Counted from the stretch's first letter, positions 1 through 12,067 are shown. The stretch: DNA of 64,000 bases from Chrysogorgia sp. JL179-B06 (GCA_035772405.1 JAYKKM010000173.1:1657501-1721500), one strand, 5' to 3'. The notes: generated by a model from the letters alone, not told the origin. A program made the numbers and translations.

Positions 1-267
1 TTATTGTAATAAAGTCTGTCTGAAGATCGCATCAGCGTGAAACTCAGAGTTACAGAAAAGCATGTCTTGTCTTTGATTTCTTACAATATAGTATCACGCT
101 CTGCTATACAATGCATCGAGCACTTTCGCAACAGCGTAGACAAATCATCGAATATATATATATTGCATTTTTCGCAACTGGTCCCGGTTTGGTCTTAAAA
201 TGTATATATTCCAACACTCGCAATTTTCCTTCACCATAAATCCTTAGAACCTGTAATTTAATGGAGT

Positions 268-545
268 GAAATACCAAATATTACCTATAATATACCCAGA
301 ATCTTATCTCGGCATTACCACCACTATATATATACAGAACTCGTGACTAGACTCTCGGCAACGGCTTCCGTAGCTCTGTAGTCAGAGCACTGCACTAGCA
401 TCGCAGGGCCGTCGCGGGTTCAATTCCAGCCGGAAGGCCGGCCTCTAAGTTGCATTTTTCCATTTTTCGCAACTGGTCCCGGTTTGGTCTTAAAATGTAT
501 ATATTCCAACACTCAAAATTACCTTCACCATAAATCCTCAGAATA
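268..545 (+). mobile_element. tRNA-derived SINE, full-type copy
   Basis: A tRNA-like head at 363-439 has a recognisable A box (TAGCTCTGTAGTCAGAGC) and B box (GGTTCAATTCC) and near-complementary ends (GGCTTCC / GGAAGGCC). The anticodon loop would read AGC, as in tRNA-Ala. It sits in a longer unit. A leader containing GGCATTACCACCACTATATA precedes it. A tail containing GCAACTGGTCCCGGTTTGGT and CTTCACCATAAATCC follows. The same unit recurs at 41508-41757 (+) and 14030-14225 (-), so it is a dispersed SINE and not a working tRNA gene. The tail alone is also present at about 160-250. Confidence 0.8.
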
Positions 546-594
546 TATATATATATATAGTGTGTACTGAGAAAATGAATTTAATAGTATTCTA

Positions 595-775
595 GTTTCA
601 AACAACCTATTGTAGTTGTTTGAAAGCCCTATAAACACTTCTGAGCCACCTGGGAAATTAAGATAACTTGAAGTTGGTGTAAGTATTTAAAAGCCTTTTT
701 CTCTTCCTATGATTTAGAGGTGTCTAGGGCTTTCAAACTACCACAAATCCACAATATCGGTTGTTTTAAAAGAAT
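595..775. mobile_element. MITE with GTGTCTAGGGCTTTCAAAC ends
   Basis: The ends are inverted copies of each other: TTTGAAAGCCCTATAAACAC near 619-640 and GTGTCTAGGGCTTTCAAAC near 720-740, with CAACCTATTGTAGT / related sequence outside. Matching half-copies occur at 5975-6030 and 12068-12125. No coding capacity. Confidence 0.55.
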
Positions 776-879
776 ACCAATTAATTTTTTAATTCCCAGT
801 CTTAAATTTATTGATATACTTATATTAAAACCGAAAAAAAAGTTGGGGTCACGGGCCTTGTTTAGAAGATATGGCATAT

Positions 880-3808
880 AGGCCGTAGGATGAGAGTCGA
901 AAATATGCTTATAAAACAGATTCCGTTGCACCCCTCGTGGAACTAAGTAATTTTTGCTTAAATCAAAAGATAAGAACTTATTTTATCATAATCCACTGTT
1001 CCCCAAGCGATAAAGTTGCACATATTGAAATAAAAACCCTCCGAAGTTCGCTGTGTTCGCCTTTCAAATTCTACGTAATCCGCCATTTCGTGTTGCTATG
1101 CCACAAGTGCTTTAGTGTGATTGGCCAGTTGAGAACCGTCAGCCAATAAGCAAGCGCAAAAGACCGGATGTTGCTTCGCAAGGTAAACAAACGCGATGAA
1201 ACGTGGAAGTGTTGCAAGGAAAGCACTGGAATAAATAAATATTACGGTGAGTTTTTTACACTTTATTATGTTTAATAGTCTCAGGAATATTTAAGAACAG
1301 TCTAGTCTTCTGACAAACCGATTGGATTCTTACAATCTTGAGCATAGCATCCACAAACAGGGTGCATCACTGGTTACTTTAGCAACTTTATACATCCACA
1401 TGAAACCAAATCGTTGCAGGATACTGGCATAGATGGTAGAGTTAACCATTTTACGTCAAGGCTTCCCTTAGATACTTGCCACCCACCAGTTTCACTCTAA
1501 GCCAACAGTCTGTTTTCCAACTTCTATTTGCCGCGGCTGTAGCCAGATTTTTTCTTGCCAATAGGAAGCGACACTACAGCTTACCACTAGTGCATGAAAT
1601 CCCAGAAGATTACTTATCTGCTGGAAAAGTTGTTGAGCAATAGTGTGCACTGGATAACACTTTCTTTTCGTAGCAGTTCCACCAAGCACCCATGTTTCCA
1701 CATCTTGATTTTGTCCTATGAAATGAACTAAAAGCAATAACACATCTGGTCCCTACACACTACTAAAAGCTTATTGTAGCTGTTACTAACTGCATCACAG
1801 CATGCAAAACAATATGTGTGTCAGCTTGTTCATGGTTGCATTTCGAATGCACTGTGTTGCCTGAACGTGTTGAATGTGCCTTAGTCACAAGTGATGGATT
1901 CAAGGACACAACTCACAACCAAGACACAAGGTATGCTTTATTTCAAGTTTTCCCAGACTTGTGGCAGTGGTAAATCATCTTGATCATAGGTCTCTTATTT
2001 GTGCTTTGTCTAGTCCTAGCTAGTCGCTATTTTTGTTGATTGCTGGACATGTATCAAAAAGTACATCAACCCACTTAACATTTGCATCAATGTGGCGAGT
2101 AACTGTCTTGAAGAATATTTTTGCATAGTCCTCAAATATTTTGCTATTATGCAGTTTAATAAGGTATTGAATAAGGCCATGACCAATTAATCAATAAATA
2201 TGTCAATTGTTACCAGAATTTCAATATCACCTGTCAAAATATCATGCAAATCTGAATTGGATGTGTTCATATCGCCATTTACTTTTGCCAATGGCAGTAT
2301 TGAGACCATGACCTATATGTTTTGGTGGCAGTTTCCTTTCTGAAGCTGAAAATATTATACCTGAGCTATATTACAAGTTTAATTGTGCAACGTATCTGTA
2401 CCTGATGACTGCTGATCAGAATCTAAAACATCAGTGCCACCAAGTAGTATAATAGTAGTGAGGGATTTTGGTTAACATATATGGCATCAACACCCAAGAA
2501 GTTCTTGGGTGTTTTCTAATTTGTTTTTGATGTGCAGGACACTGTGAACCAATTGTTGCAATAGGTTGTCTTGCAGAGGGAAAAGTTCATGTGTTTCATC
2601 TTCATCATCTTCCATTGTAATAGCTGACAGGTGCTGTTTATACTTATCCATGGATATATTAACAGATGTACCTTTGGGTCAATTTCTCAAACAAAACCAG
2701 CCCGCCCAATCACCCGTGAACTGTTGAACATCATCATAGAATGTTTTTCTCCTTGATCTGTATAATCTTTGGGGAAATTCCATATTAAGTTTTGTAATAA
2801 TGAAGCCATACAGTTCCCATATCATACACAATACCTTGATCCAAATCAGACAGAATATATCGTAGGCATACCTGACTAGTTATGTCTGGGGGCAAAACAT
2901 GTTTGCCTGTAAAATTAAGAGTTGACTGTCAATCATCGGATGCAGTGTGGCAGGTGTAACTTCATATGCGACTAGATTTCTCAGCAGTTTCCTCACCAAA
3001 ATAGGGGAGTACCGGTACTTAATCTATTGTATGTTATTATTAACATAATATATTATCCTTAGTATAATTTTAAACTGGGCAACTGCAAACAACTCTAATA
3101 TATTATGTTAATGTTAAAAGAAATTACTTTAATATTAAAACAGTTCTAAATATAAATGTTTCAAAAAGTGAGCGAAATTTTCATTTTTCAAACGTTTGGG
3201 GAACATTTGGCAATTTCCCCCTGCCTGGTACGTTAACTCTACCATCTATACCAGTATCCTGCAATGATTTGGTTTCATGTGGATGTACGAAGAAATACCA
3301 CAGCGCAGCTTGTATAATAAAGTTGCTACAAAAGTAACCAGCGATGCACCCTGTTTGTGGATGCTATGCTCAAGATTGTAAGAATCCAATCGGTTTGTCA
3401 GACGACTAGACTATTCTTAAATATTCCTGAGGATATTAAACATAATAAACTGTAAAAAACTGACCGTAATATTTATTTATTCCAGTGCTTCCTTGCAACT
3501 CGCGTGTGTTTACCTCGCGAAGCAACTTCCGGTCTTTTGCGCTTGCTTATTGGCTGACGGTTCTCAACTGGCCAATCACACTAAAGCACTTGTGGCATAG
3601 CAACACGAAATGGCGGTCAACGTAGAATTTGAAAGGCGAACAAACCGAACTTCGGATGGTTTTTATTTCAATTTGTGCAACTTTATCGCTTGGGGAGCAG
3701 TGGATTCTGATAAAATAAGTTCTTATCTTTTGATTTAAGCAAAAATTACTTAGTTCCACGAGGGGTGCAACGGAATTACGTCTTTTCGATGCTCATCCTA
3801 CGGCCTAA
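880..3808. mobile_element. 2.9-kb DNA transposon with ~550-bp terminal inverted repeats
   Basis: Bases from about 880 to 1440 are repeated in inverted orientation at about 3240-3808 with high similarity, starting GGCCGTAGGATGAG and including GTTGCACCCCTCGTGGAAC. A 70-residue ORF is present in each arm (937-1149 + and 3547-3759 -), but it is just the repeat read in one frame. The interior holds a decayed protein-coding stretch on the minus strand (see 1492-1746). The superfamily is not determined and I could not find a clear target-site duplication. Confidence 0.7.
1492..1746 (-). pseudogene. Decayed internal protein fragment of the 2.9-kb transposon
   Basis: Translating the minus strand gives PDVLLLLVHFIGQNQDVE, then a cysteine/basic patch, then LLGFHALVVSCSVASYW. 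From memory this resembles a cnidarian-rich transposon-associated family with a (T)DVLxLL segment followed by HAxTGCDTxS. Here the GCDT part is degraded. No starting exon or continuous frame is seen on either side. The function is unknown; it may be a remnant of the element's own transposase or an accessory protein. Confidence 0.35.
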
Positions 3809-4421
3809 TATCGCAGATCACCTCTTACTCAGTATGGTGACGTCATTGTGACCAATTTACGAGTTGAGTAAAACAGCATTGCACAACTTTTTCTTGAACC
3901 TTTTGACAAAGATAATTTTTTGTTTTTCGCAACTAGTAATTTTATACAAGAAAACATGGTATTTTGGGGAAAAAGAAATTACAGTTAACAGGGTTTATTA
4001 TGATAAAGAAAGGTCGTTTCCCATATTCTTTGACATGTTATTTGAAGAAACATTCATCAAAAATGTAAAATATTGTAAGTTGTAGAAATGATTTTTCTCT
4101 AAGTTTCTGTCATAACACGTAAAAGTGGTAGAAGAAAATAATTATTAAGGAACAAGTTATGCTCACCGACCTTCTTTAAGAACTATGGCCTTAAACCGGC
4201 ATTATCAGGTAGTTTACAAACCTACTTACACACAGAGGCCAGAGGCCTAGCTAGACTTATGTAAAATTGATATAGTCGCTTAATAACTCTTCCTATACGA
4301 GTGCATAAGCGGCCATTGTTAGATTTGGCACTAAATTGTCCTAAAGTGGTCGGAATTGTTTGAAAGTGTTGTATAATGGCCATAAAAACACTGATTATTG
4401 GATGTGCTTAAAGTTATCTTA
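3809..4421. other. Intergenic sequence, nothing recognised
   Basis: AT-rich sequence between two transposons. A 73-codon ORF at 3864-4085 has no recognisable motif and is probably chance. Confidence 0.4.
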
Positions 4422-4925
4422 GGCTAGGTTTACACTAGTACGGTACGGTAAGTGATCCGTTAAAAAGTCAATACGTTCCTTTGAGTTGTGTTTACACTGT
4501 ACCTGCCTAATCCGGAGTGGTACTCCGGATGTAAATCACTACGCTATGGCAAATTTACGTAGCGTAGTAGTGTAAACATATGCATACGCGTTTAATATGT
4601 TAGCGGGGAAAACTGGCGCCAGGTTATTTTGGTTGTTTATCGGCAGCAATTTTAATAATTTCATCTGGTTTATATGGTTATATGCAAGCATTAAACCTCT
4701 CTGCAATCGCGAGTGCGGAGAGCTTCCGGCGACAAAGAAAACGGCTTGTAAACATGCTTGACATCAGCTTTTCGCTTCGCCATTTTGTAAAATATGTCGG
4801 GCAATACGCATGTGCGTAGTAAAAAAACTGCTGATGTCAACGAAAAACCTCGCTTTGTCCTATGTAGTGTACTCCGGATCACTACCTACTCCGGATCCGT
4901 ACAACCTACTCCGGATCACTTACCG
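4422..4925 (+). mobile_element. PIF/Harbinger-like MITE, 3'-truncated copy of 17657-18229
   Basis: It begins TTA then GGCTAGGTTTACACTAGT and contains the same TCCGGA/ACTCCGGAT words. It also contains the leader ORF region of the copy at 17657-18229, about 4624-4830, but the initiating ATG is changed. The right inverted end is missing or scrambled after CGGATCACTTACCGA. Confidence 0.65.
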
Positions 4926-5587
4926 AGGTCAAACGTCGAACTTTTCATGAGTCGAACTCAATGCAAATGAACTTAAACAAAAGAGTCTCCTAATTACTCG
5001 GGCAGTAGCACGAGTTTTAGATTCGGCTTCATTATTATTAGTCGTATTCGTATTAGTATTATTTTGGGGGTTCCGTAAATTTGCAAAATTGCGCAATAAC
5101 TCGTACCCAGGGTCTTCACCCTTGCCTCAAATTGTGAAGATCAGATGTTATATGAGAAAATGCGTAAGCGATTAAAGCGAGACTCGTCTTTAAAATCAAA
5201 GGACATGGCTTCAAGATCTATTCGTCGTTTACCCGATGATTTAATGCTTTTATGTCCATTAAACCGATGTAATGTCGTAACAGATATGTTTCGTATACCT
5301 TGCCGTTGATTTTTATATAAATTTTGACACACGAAGACCTTCAATCGAACAGATATTAGAAAAAATAGCATTGCCGTTGTTTAGTGTTTACATTAAATTT
5401 CGTCTGCGTGTCAGGCGTTCTGCATTGGGGGGAGGGGAGCTAGCCTGCGCGTAGACGCCTGATTTTTCTTCGTCTTCATTTCTAGCCCAACTTGCTTCTA
5501 AAAGTTTCCCACTTTAAACGAGCGCTGCACAATGCCTTCAGTGCCTGATTACATAAATCAATGCATTCAAAATTATCCTTTGTAATA
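4926..5587. other. Intergenic sequence, nothing firm
   Basis: Mostly unique-looking AT-rich sequence. CTCGTACCCAGGGTCTTCA at about 5100 resembles the ends of the element at 25417-25904, so a fragment of that family may be present. Confidence 0.3.
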
Positions 5588-5880
5588 CAGGGTGTATCAA
5601 AAAAAGCGCTACCTCGGAATTTCCCAAGAAATCCACTTTGTTCCTCAGGGAATTTAACTGTTGTTGATACTTGTAAACTAAACAACTTGCCATTAAATAA
5701 ATGTATAAATTTCGATTCAATTCTGCTTTACGTGCTCGAGTTTGTAGTAATTAGAGAGTTATGCCCCTGGAATACGATTACAAGCTATTTTAAATTCCAA
5801 GGGGCGAAAATCTTTTGTGTTTAAGAACACAGTGGATTTCTTGGGAAATTCCGAGGTTGCGCTTTTTTTGATACACCCTG
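5588..5880. mobile_element. Foldback MITE, TA target duplication (Tc1/mariner-type)
   Basis: TA (5586-5587) precedes CAGGGTGTATCAAAAAAAGC; the inverse GCTTTTTTTGATACACCCTG is followed by TA (5881-5882). The arms also share CCTCGGAATTTCCCAAGAAA. A sister copy lies at 33172-33447. The ORFs inside are read from the palindrome and are not genes. Confidence 0.8.
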
Positions 5881-6228
5881 TATAAGACAAGTGAGCGGGT
5901 TTTCTAATTCCAACTGTCTAACATGCGTATATGCCACCAATGCATACCCATCTCCGCAGGCATTACGCATCAGTGGTTCAGCGGTGTCTAGTGCTTTCAA
6001 ACTACTACAATAGGTTGTTTGAAAAGAATACTAATTCGTTTTATGGCAGTTCCGTTTGTTTATACACATTGTATAGCATAATATATATATATAGATATAG
6101 ATATGTATAATTGAAGACTTCGTATAACGAATAATTATTTACTGTATATATACCGCATATACAAGGATTATTATACATACAATAAAACAAGACAGCTTAC
6201 AGCCGAAGAAGTTTAATCCTGTCATTAT

Positions 6229-7110
6229 ATGGCCGACGACATTATGTATATAATCGAGAAACCCCAGGAGAGGTTCGTCGACGAAACACGTAATCTATCA
6301 TTGAGCAGTGACGCCTCATCCACAGACGACTTTCCCTGTATCTCGTGCCTCGACGACACCATACTTCCGTCACAACGTAAGCTTCCTGAAAGTGTAAAGC
6401 TGAAACTATCGAACGCTGCTCGGATTCTCTCGATTATCACCCTCGCATTCACCTTGGCTATGACCGGCTTTGCTTTCTTCATCTCCAACGAATCCGACAG
6501 CGCGGCAACATTCGGTTTCGCGTTCGATTCGTTTTTTGCGATGGTTTCCGCCTGTATTCTGATCTGGAGATTTTCGTCGAAAACCCAGGATAGTTACACC
6601 ATTGCCAAAAGAGAAACACGTGCAACCGCAATTGTCGCTATATGCATTGTCGTCTCTTCGATCGCGGTGTTTGGCCGTGCTATATTCTGTCTCTACCACT
6701 CCAACAAGCCACAAAAACCGGTCGAACTGCTGATACTCACGACTGCGAGCTTCACCATTTACCTTACATTGTTTATCGTAAAATACACTATAGCGCAAAA
6801 GCTGGGAAGTGGATGCTTAATGACGGATTCCATTGACTCGCTATGTGGTGCGATTTTTGCAATTAGTATACTCATCTCTGCAATCATTTTAAATTACACT
6901 ATGCAATTGTGGTACCTCGATTCGTCTATCGCCATAGTAGTGTCCGCGAGTTCGTTCGCTTACGGATTAATCGTCATCGAGAAATTAATACGTGTATTCA
7001 AAAAACGAGAAGATAGGGCGCGTCGCGAATCCGAATTCAATGAGAAGTTCGTGGCCATGTCGAAGCCAAATATCGAACAAGATAAACAGCTACTTCTGAA
7101 TGCAGAATAA
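6229..7110 (+). CDS. TMEM163-like: TMEM163-like zinc transporter, copy A (single exon)
   Basis: The 293-residue product has six predicted membrane helices at about residues 65-85, 92-113, 132-153, 166-186, 203-223 and 229-250. It has the family-typical F-D-S-x-x-x ... WRF in helix 2, MTDSIDSL at the start of helix 5 and LWYLDS at the start of helix 6. TMEM163 proteins are CDF-like zinc-binding efflux proteins of vesicles and plasma membrane; that role is inferred from the family. The N-terminal cytosolic part carries CLDDTILPSQRKLP, conserved in copies C and D. The second helix-2 metal-site acid (Asp128 in human, from memory) is Ala104 here, while helix 5 has Asp200 and Asp203. The ATG at 6229 gives a full-length family protein. 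There are no introns, unlike the vertebrate gene. A TA-rich stretch lies upstream. Confidence 0.88.
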   Translation: MADDIMYIIEKPQERFVDETRNLSLSSDASSTDDFPCISCLDDTILPSQRKLPESVKLKLSNAARILSIITLAFTLAMTGFAFFISNESDSAATFGFAFDSFFAMVSACILIWRFSSKTQDSYTIAKRETRATAIVAICIVVSSIAVFGRAIFCLYHSNKPQKPVELLILTTASFTIYLTLFIVKYTIAQKLGSGCLMTDSIDSLCGAIFAISILISAIILNYTMQLWYLDSSIAIVVSASSFAYGLIVIEKLIRVFKKREDRARRESEFNEKFVAMSKPNIEQDKQLLLNAE

Positions 7111-7914
<804 letters not shown>

Positions 7915-8039
7915 TAATATTGGCATTTCACTCGATCAAACTACATGTTTGAAATTTACGCCATATAAATTAATATATCATTATATTATTATTTGACGAG
8001 CCATTTTCATGATTTTAATTTTGCATAAAATCGGGGTGG

Positions 8040-8195
8040 AACTTCGAGTGTTCGTTCAAGCCGGGCCATAAAGGTAAATATTTCAATACTGAAAACCGTT
8101 TTCGTTATTAAAAACGTTTTCAATCGGTATCGTTTTGCCTTTTGAACTCGTGTGAACAGGTCAATACCTTGAAACGTTAAAAATTCAAGATATAG
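8040..8195. mobile_element. Fragment of GAAAACG-word transposon
   Basis: Contains GAAAACCGTTTTCG, AAAACGTTTTCAAT, CTCGTGTGAACAGG and GAAACGTTAAAAATTCAA, matching 9410-9545 in the same order. Confidence 0.5.
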
Positions 8196-8204
8196 CAACT
8201 AAAA

Positions 8205-9060
8205 GCCCATTTATACTAGCGAGTTTTGGTGCGAATTATCTCCTCCTGGTGCATACGATCGAGTGGATTCACTTACAAAGCTATTGTACCCTTTGTGCAA
8301 AGCTATGGATTGTTTGCAGTCGATCCCTTGAGACGCAGAACACAAAGGTTTATTTGATGGACATGTTAATACCACAAACAAAAGAAGTAAATGAATTATT
8401 TGGTTGAAGTTCCTCCAACAATATGAAATTATACTTTCATGAGTCATCCACTCAATTGCTTGCCCCCTGTGATGAGCAAAATCGTACCAAAACTCGCCAT
8501 GCACGAGCAACATAAGCATAAGCAACGAAAAGACTTTTGAACGAAAACAAATGTGACTATCACGAATCAAAAATATGAATTAATGAAAGAGTGGAAAACT
8601 GCTTTACTTTAACTGCAGAAGACATTTTATGGAATTGTGTGACAAGCTAAAACCCCATTTATTTGGGTTAAGAGGCTATATATCTATATATGCCTGCTAT
8701 AAGAGATCATTTCTGTTGATACAAAAGTGGCAGCAAATTTGCATATAATGGTAGCGATTTACTATGTACCGTGTGAGTAATGGTGGATTTCGATTAAGCG
8801 AATTATAGTCGCGCGGTGACTTTTCTATTGTACAAATTGAATGGTTTTCTAATGGTTGCACACGAGCGCAACAAAGGAAAAAGACTTAAGACAAAAGGAA
8901 AAAGTCGTTCGCACGACTAGGGGGTATTTATATGAAGGAAACTTAAATTTGTTTTCGTTTATATGAGAGGAGGGCCAGCCCTCTTTAGCGCGACCTCGCT
9001 ATTGACCACGCGTGTTCTCGCCTATGAGGGCTGGAAATTTTCCATGTAAACGCATTACTT
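8205..9060. mobile_element. Left arm of a composite inverted repeat
   Basis: About 8540-9060 is repeated in inverted orientation at about 12300-12790, including TGACTATCACGAATCAA, the GACTTTTCTATTGTACAAAT segment and the GGAGGGCCAGCCCTCTT words. The stretch 8205-8540 shows nothing else. Confidence 0.55.
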
Positions 9061-9104
9061 GAGGCAAAAAGTTCCAGGCCCCTACGCGGTTTGCAGGTTG
9101 AGGT

Positions 9105-9235
9105 GGGAGGGTTAGCAAGACACTTAAGGCGGGGGGTTAGGGTTAGAAAACTCATTGGTTAGGATCTAAGTTGTTTTGGGGTTAGCGGTTATTTTATGGT
9201 TAAGTGACAAAATTCTGACGATTATATACCTCGAT
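9105..9235. repeat. TTAGGG-like degenerate repeat, copy 1
   Basis: GGTGGGAGGGTTAG, GGCGGGGGGTTAGGGTTAG and TTGTTTTGGGGTTAGCGG; the same patch recurs at 24213-24340. It resembles eroded telomere-type sequence carried inside a mobile element. Confidence 0.6.
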
Positions 9236-9329
9236 TCCCTTAATGTTATCCAGTTAATGTGACTGCTGACCAAGAAGCTTTCATGCTCATCCTCGATGGT
9301 GTCGTTTTCAAGCGTTTTTATCTGAAACG

Positions 9330-9840
9330 CGTTTCAAAAAGTATCGTTTTCACGGGGTGTTCACACGAAAACGGATGAAAACGACGTCAACTGACGAAAA
9401 CGTTTTCAATAACGAAAACGATATCTGATAACCGTTTTCGCTATTGAAAACGTTTGGAACTGTGTCGTTTTGCCAATTTGTTCTCGTGTGAACAGGGGAA
9501 AATTAAACCTTGGGAAAACCCTGAAACGCTAAAAATTCAAAATGGCGGATATTATGATATTATTTTTGTTCGCCGGGAACTTGATCTTTCAGCTGGCAAC
9601 CCTGGTTGTGAACTCGTTATTAATAACAATAACAACAAATAAAAGAAAAAATGCAGCCATTCAATTATTTAATGAGTCAAAAAAGCGATTAAAACGGCAT
9701 TTTAAAAGTCTTAACAGACGACAGGCCAAACTGTAAACAATGCGATGGATATTGCGAAAACACTTCGTGTGAACGGAGTGCCAAAACGACAAAATTGAAA
9801 ACGTTTTTGCAGTATTGTAGCTAGACCTTATAATATTTTT
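9330..9840 (+). mobile_element. GAAAACG-word transposon with leader ORF
   Basis: GAAAACG and its inverse CGTTTTC occur many times at 9300-9470 and again at 9770-9810, with GTGTGAAC phrases at both sides (TTCACACGAAAACGG and TTCGTGTGAACGG). Exact ends and target duplication are not clear. Confidence 0.45.
9542..9736 (+). CDS. Short hydrophobic-then-basic leader ORF (PIF/Harbinger-type)
   Basis: The 64-residue ORF starts in AAAATGGCGG. A hydrophobic segment covers residues 3-30 (MILFLFAGNLIFQLATLVV), followed by a K/R-rich tail (RKNAAIQL ... KKRLKRHFKSLNRRQ). It has no catalytic domain. I infer that it is the remaining first exon or N-terminus of a HARBI1-like transposase, many of which begin with a hydrophobic leader followed by an Arg-rich run. 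It could instead be a stray ORF. Comparable ORFs occur in four other elements here. Confidence 0.4.
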   Translation: MADIMILFLFAGNLIFQLATLVVNSLLITITTNKRKNAAIQLFNESKKRLKRHFKSLNRRQAKL

Positions 9841-10309
9841 GGTAAATAACTTACTTGAACCATGGATAGCTAGTAAAATAAATTTATTTCACTATCCATG
9901 ATTGAACTGGTGAATCGCTCAGTAACGCACGCCATCTTCAAAACAAAAACACAAACTTTCGCCTATGTTTGGCAAACGTTTTCTTCAGAAATAAACCACC
10001 CCCAAAGCTATAGAATATATTAAAGGAAATATAAATGATCTATTAACAATATACGTACAGCTTTATCCCTGTAGCTAACTTAGTTTTCTTTAAAAGCGGA
10101 TAATCGAACATGCCCAAAAATATAATTTTCGTCACGGATACCATCTTGTAAACAAAAACACGAACTTTCGGCTGTCTTCGACTAACATTTTCCTGAGAAA
10201 TAATGTACTCCCTAAGCTACAATATATATTAAAACAAAGATAAATTATGTGTTTACAATATGCGTAAAAAATACAAAAAATGTACCTGCAAACCGCGCGG
10301 GGGCCTGAA
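9841..10309. other. AT-rich sequence with imperfect direct repeat
   Basis: Two related stretches (9925-10060 and 10130-10270) share ACAAAAACACRAACTTTCG, AGAAATAA and AATATATTAAA in the same order. No coding signal. Confidence 0.4.
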
Positions 10310-10556
10310 ACCTTGCCTCACTTTTTACCCGACTTATGACTGGCGACAACTTTTAATAGGGCCAGCCCTACTTCATGTAAACACCCCCATAGAGTGTCAA
10401 GAGAAAAAGCTCTTCAAGTTATCTTGATTTCCCAGGTCTATAAAGCCTAGTTCACATAAAATCGGTAAGCAGTCGCAGACAAAGCCGCCGATCCGTCGCC
10501 GACGGCATGCATGTTCACATAAAATCGGGAAGGTCGGCGAAGAAGGCGGATCCAAT

Positions 10557-10770
10557 ATGGCCGCTGCAACTCATAGGCAATTTTTGTTGTGGAAACTTCA
10601 TGTTATTGGTGCGTAGAAGAAGTAAGGAACGAGAATACAAGTAGGAAAAGCAAACGAAGGTTCTGGGTGAGTGTTACAAGAAAGACTCATGAATTATGGG
10701 CAATATCTCTTTCCACGCATTCATATTCTTTCTCTGGTCCTTATGATCTTTAGCCGTTTTGTCATAAACT
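10557..10770 (+). pseudogene. Decayed HARBI1-like transposase N-terminus
   Basis: ATG at 10557 opens MAAATHRQFLLWKLHVIGA, then a stop. The next bases, allowing frameshifts, encode RRRSKEREYK and then SRKSKRRFWVSVTRK. A hydrophobic leader, an Arg/Lys run and RRFWV are the usual opening of PIF/Harbinger transposases (known family feature, from memory). This anchors the family assignment of the surrounding element. It is broken and non-functional. Confidence 0.5.
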
Positions 10771-11193
10771 CCTGAATTCGCACACACACGACATGAGTAA
10801 TTCGTCGCTATCCCTTCCATCGTTCTCCATTTTGCTTTGCTATATCTCGCCGAGTTCCTGTGGTGTATTGTGGGCTATAATTTTCTAGCAGACAGTCACC
10901 GATTATGTTCACATAAAATCGTATAGCCATCCCAGACTGTCGCCGACGCAATTTTCCCTTTCGTAAACGGTCGTTACCATCCCGAAGGGTTCGTTACCAG
11001 GCCAACTCTCATAGAATGTTGGGTAATCGGAGTGAAATTCCTCGTGGTCCCAAGGTTCCCGCACACTTTATTTCGCGGCTCCTCGTGTTCTTTCATAATA
11101 TTTCTTATCTAAAAAGCGAACAAGTATCTATATGGTGAGTTCTTTGAAAAAAAACAAATTTAAACAAACCCGAAACAATCAAGAGGCATATTT

Positions 11194-11303
11194 AACGTTT
11201 CGAGCGGCCCTTCGTCAGAGAGTGAAACGTAAAGTGAAATAATAACTGAGTGATTATTTCACTTTGTTTCACTTTCTGACGAAGAGCCTTCGCTCGAAAC
11301 GTT
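11194..11303. ncRNA. Inverted pair of hammerhead-like cores
   Basis: Plus strand 11276-11303 reads CTGACGA, a hairpin GAGC-CTTC-GCTC, then GAAACGTTAG. The minus strand of 11194-11218 reads CTGACGA, a shorter GGGC/GCTC-type hairpin, then GAAACGTT. These match the hammerhead conserved boxes CUGANGA and GAAA around stem II. Stems I and III are not convincingly closed by eye. Similar cores occur at four other places here; such ribozymes are known from Penelope-like retroelements and retrozymes. Confidence 0.4.
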
Positions 11304-11751
11304 AGACTACTTACACGCTATTTCGGCAGTACGCCAACCTTTTTATACATTTTGATTTGTATTTATACACTGCCTACGCAGCACAACACGTTTTATCACT
11401 TGTTTAAAAGCATCTATGACTAGCAAGTGAATTTACGAATGTTTTTTCTTTACTGTATAAATGTAAATGCAATGCGCATATAATAGTTTCAGTCGACAAA
11501 TATATTTGTCAGTCCACAAATATATTTTATCAGTCCACAAATATATTTTGAAACCTCGCATCATACGTTGTTGCGATTGATATTTCGAAATCCCGAATAA
11601 TGTCGTTTGCCTTTTGGCAATATCCGTTTTGACTATCGATGACAAAATCAAATTTACTGGTCTAGGATTGAGAGTTTGTCGTGTATTCTTCTGCATGAAT
11701 GGTCTTCTCCACGTGCGCGTGTAAAGATACTAAATATTTACATATTTTGAA

Positions 11752-11967
11752 ATGTGTGGTAGATTTACGAGCGTTTTGCGACTGTTTTACGACGAACATG
11801 TCACCGCTGGGTTAGTGGTGTTGGCGGGCTCAACATCGTTCTGGCGACTACTGTCTAGTTTCTGTCTAATGCGCACCAAACAAAGTGTGCAGGAACCTTG
11901 GGACCACGAGGAATTTCACTCCGCTTACCCAACATTCTATGAGAGCTGGGATGGTAACGACCGTTAA
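11752..11967 (+). other. Unassigned ORF inside the Harbinger-like element
   Basis: 71 codons starting MCGRFTSVLRLF, with a hydrophobic centre (TAGLVVLAGSTSFWRLL). It runs into the terminal word region of the element, so its C-terminal half is repeat sequence. No known domain; probably chance or another leader remnant. Confidence 0.2.
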
Positions 11968-12067
11968 TTACGAAAGGGAAAATTGCGTCGCCGACTGTCT
12001 GCGACTGCTTACCGATTTTATGTGAACCAGGCTTAAGACCGTGTTTTTCTTACGCATCTGTTGCGCA

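Larger units (their letters stand above)
8918..10393. mobile_element. Word-type DNA element (AGGGCTGGCCCT family)
   Basis: The left end GGGGGTATTTATATGAAG and right end CTTCATGTAAACACCCCC are inverted matches. Subterminal words GGGCCAGCCCT occur beside each end. Related ends occur at 12228 (GGGGGTGTTTACACGAAG) and at 52990-53022. It encloses a TTAGGG-rich patch and the GAAAACG element. No transposase is seen. Confidence 0.5.
10444..12033. mobile_element. PIF/Harbinger-like element, TAA target duplication
   Basis: TAA (10441-10443) precedes AGCCTAGTTCACATAAAATC; the right end GATTTTATGTGAACCAGGCT is followed by TAA (12034-12036). The words CGGTAAGCAGTCGCAGAC and GTCGCCGAC repeat near both ends. 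An inner inverted repeat (10905-11080 against about 11860-12000) carries the same end sequence, so one copy may be nested in another. Near the left end is a decayed transposase N-terminus, and a hammerhead-type inverted pair lies at 11194-11303. Confidence 0.75.

Noticed and set aside
363..439. A true tRNA-Ala gene
   Set aside because: Anticodon stem is imperfect, extra bases lie before the T arm, and the same flanks recur in other copies, so it is a SINE head.
937..1149. A conserved 70-residue gene with an inverted paralogue at 3547-3759
   Set aside because: The two are the inverted terminal repeats of one transposon; similarity extends over all frames.
6225..6836. Overlapping ORFs inside TMEM163-like copy A, also seen in copies B-D
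   Set aside because: They are shadows of the real frame with Arg/Cys-rich composition and no conserved motif.
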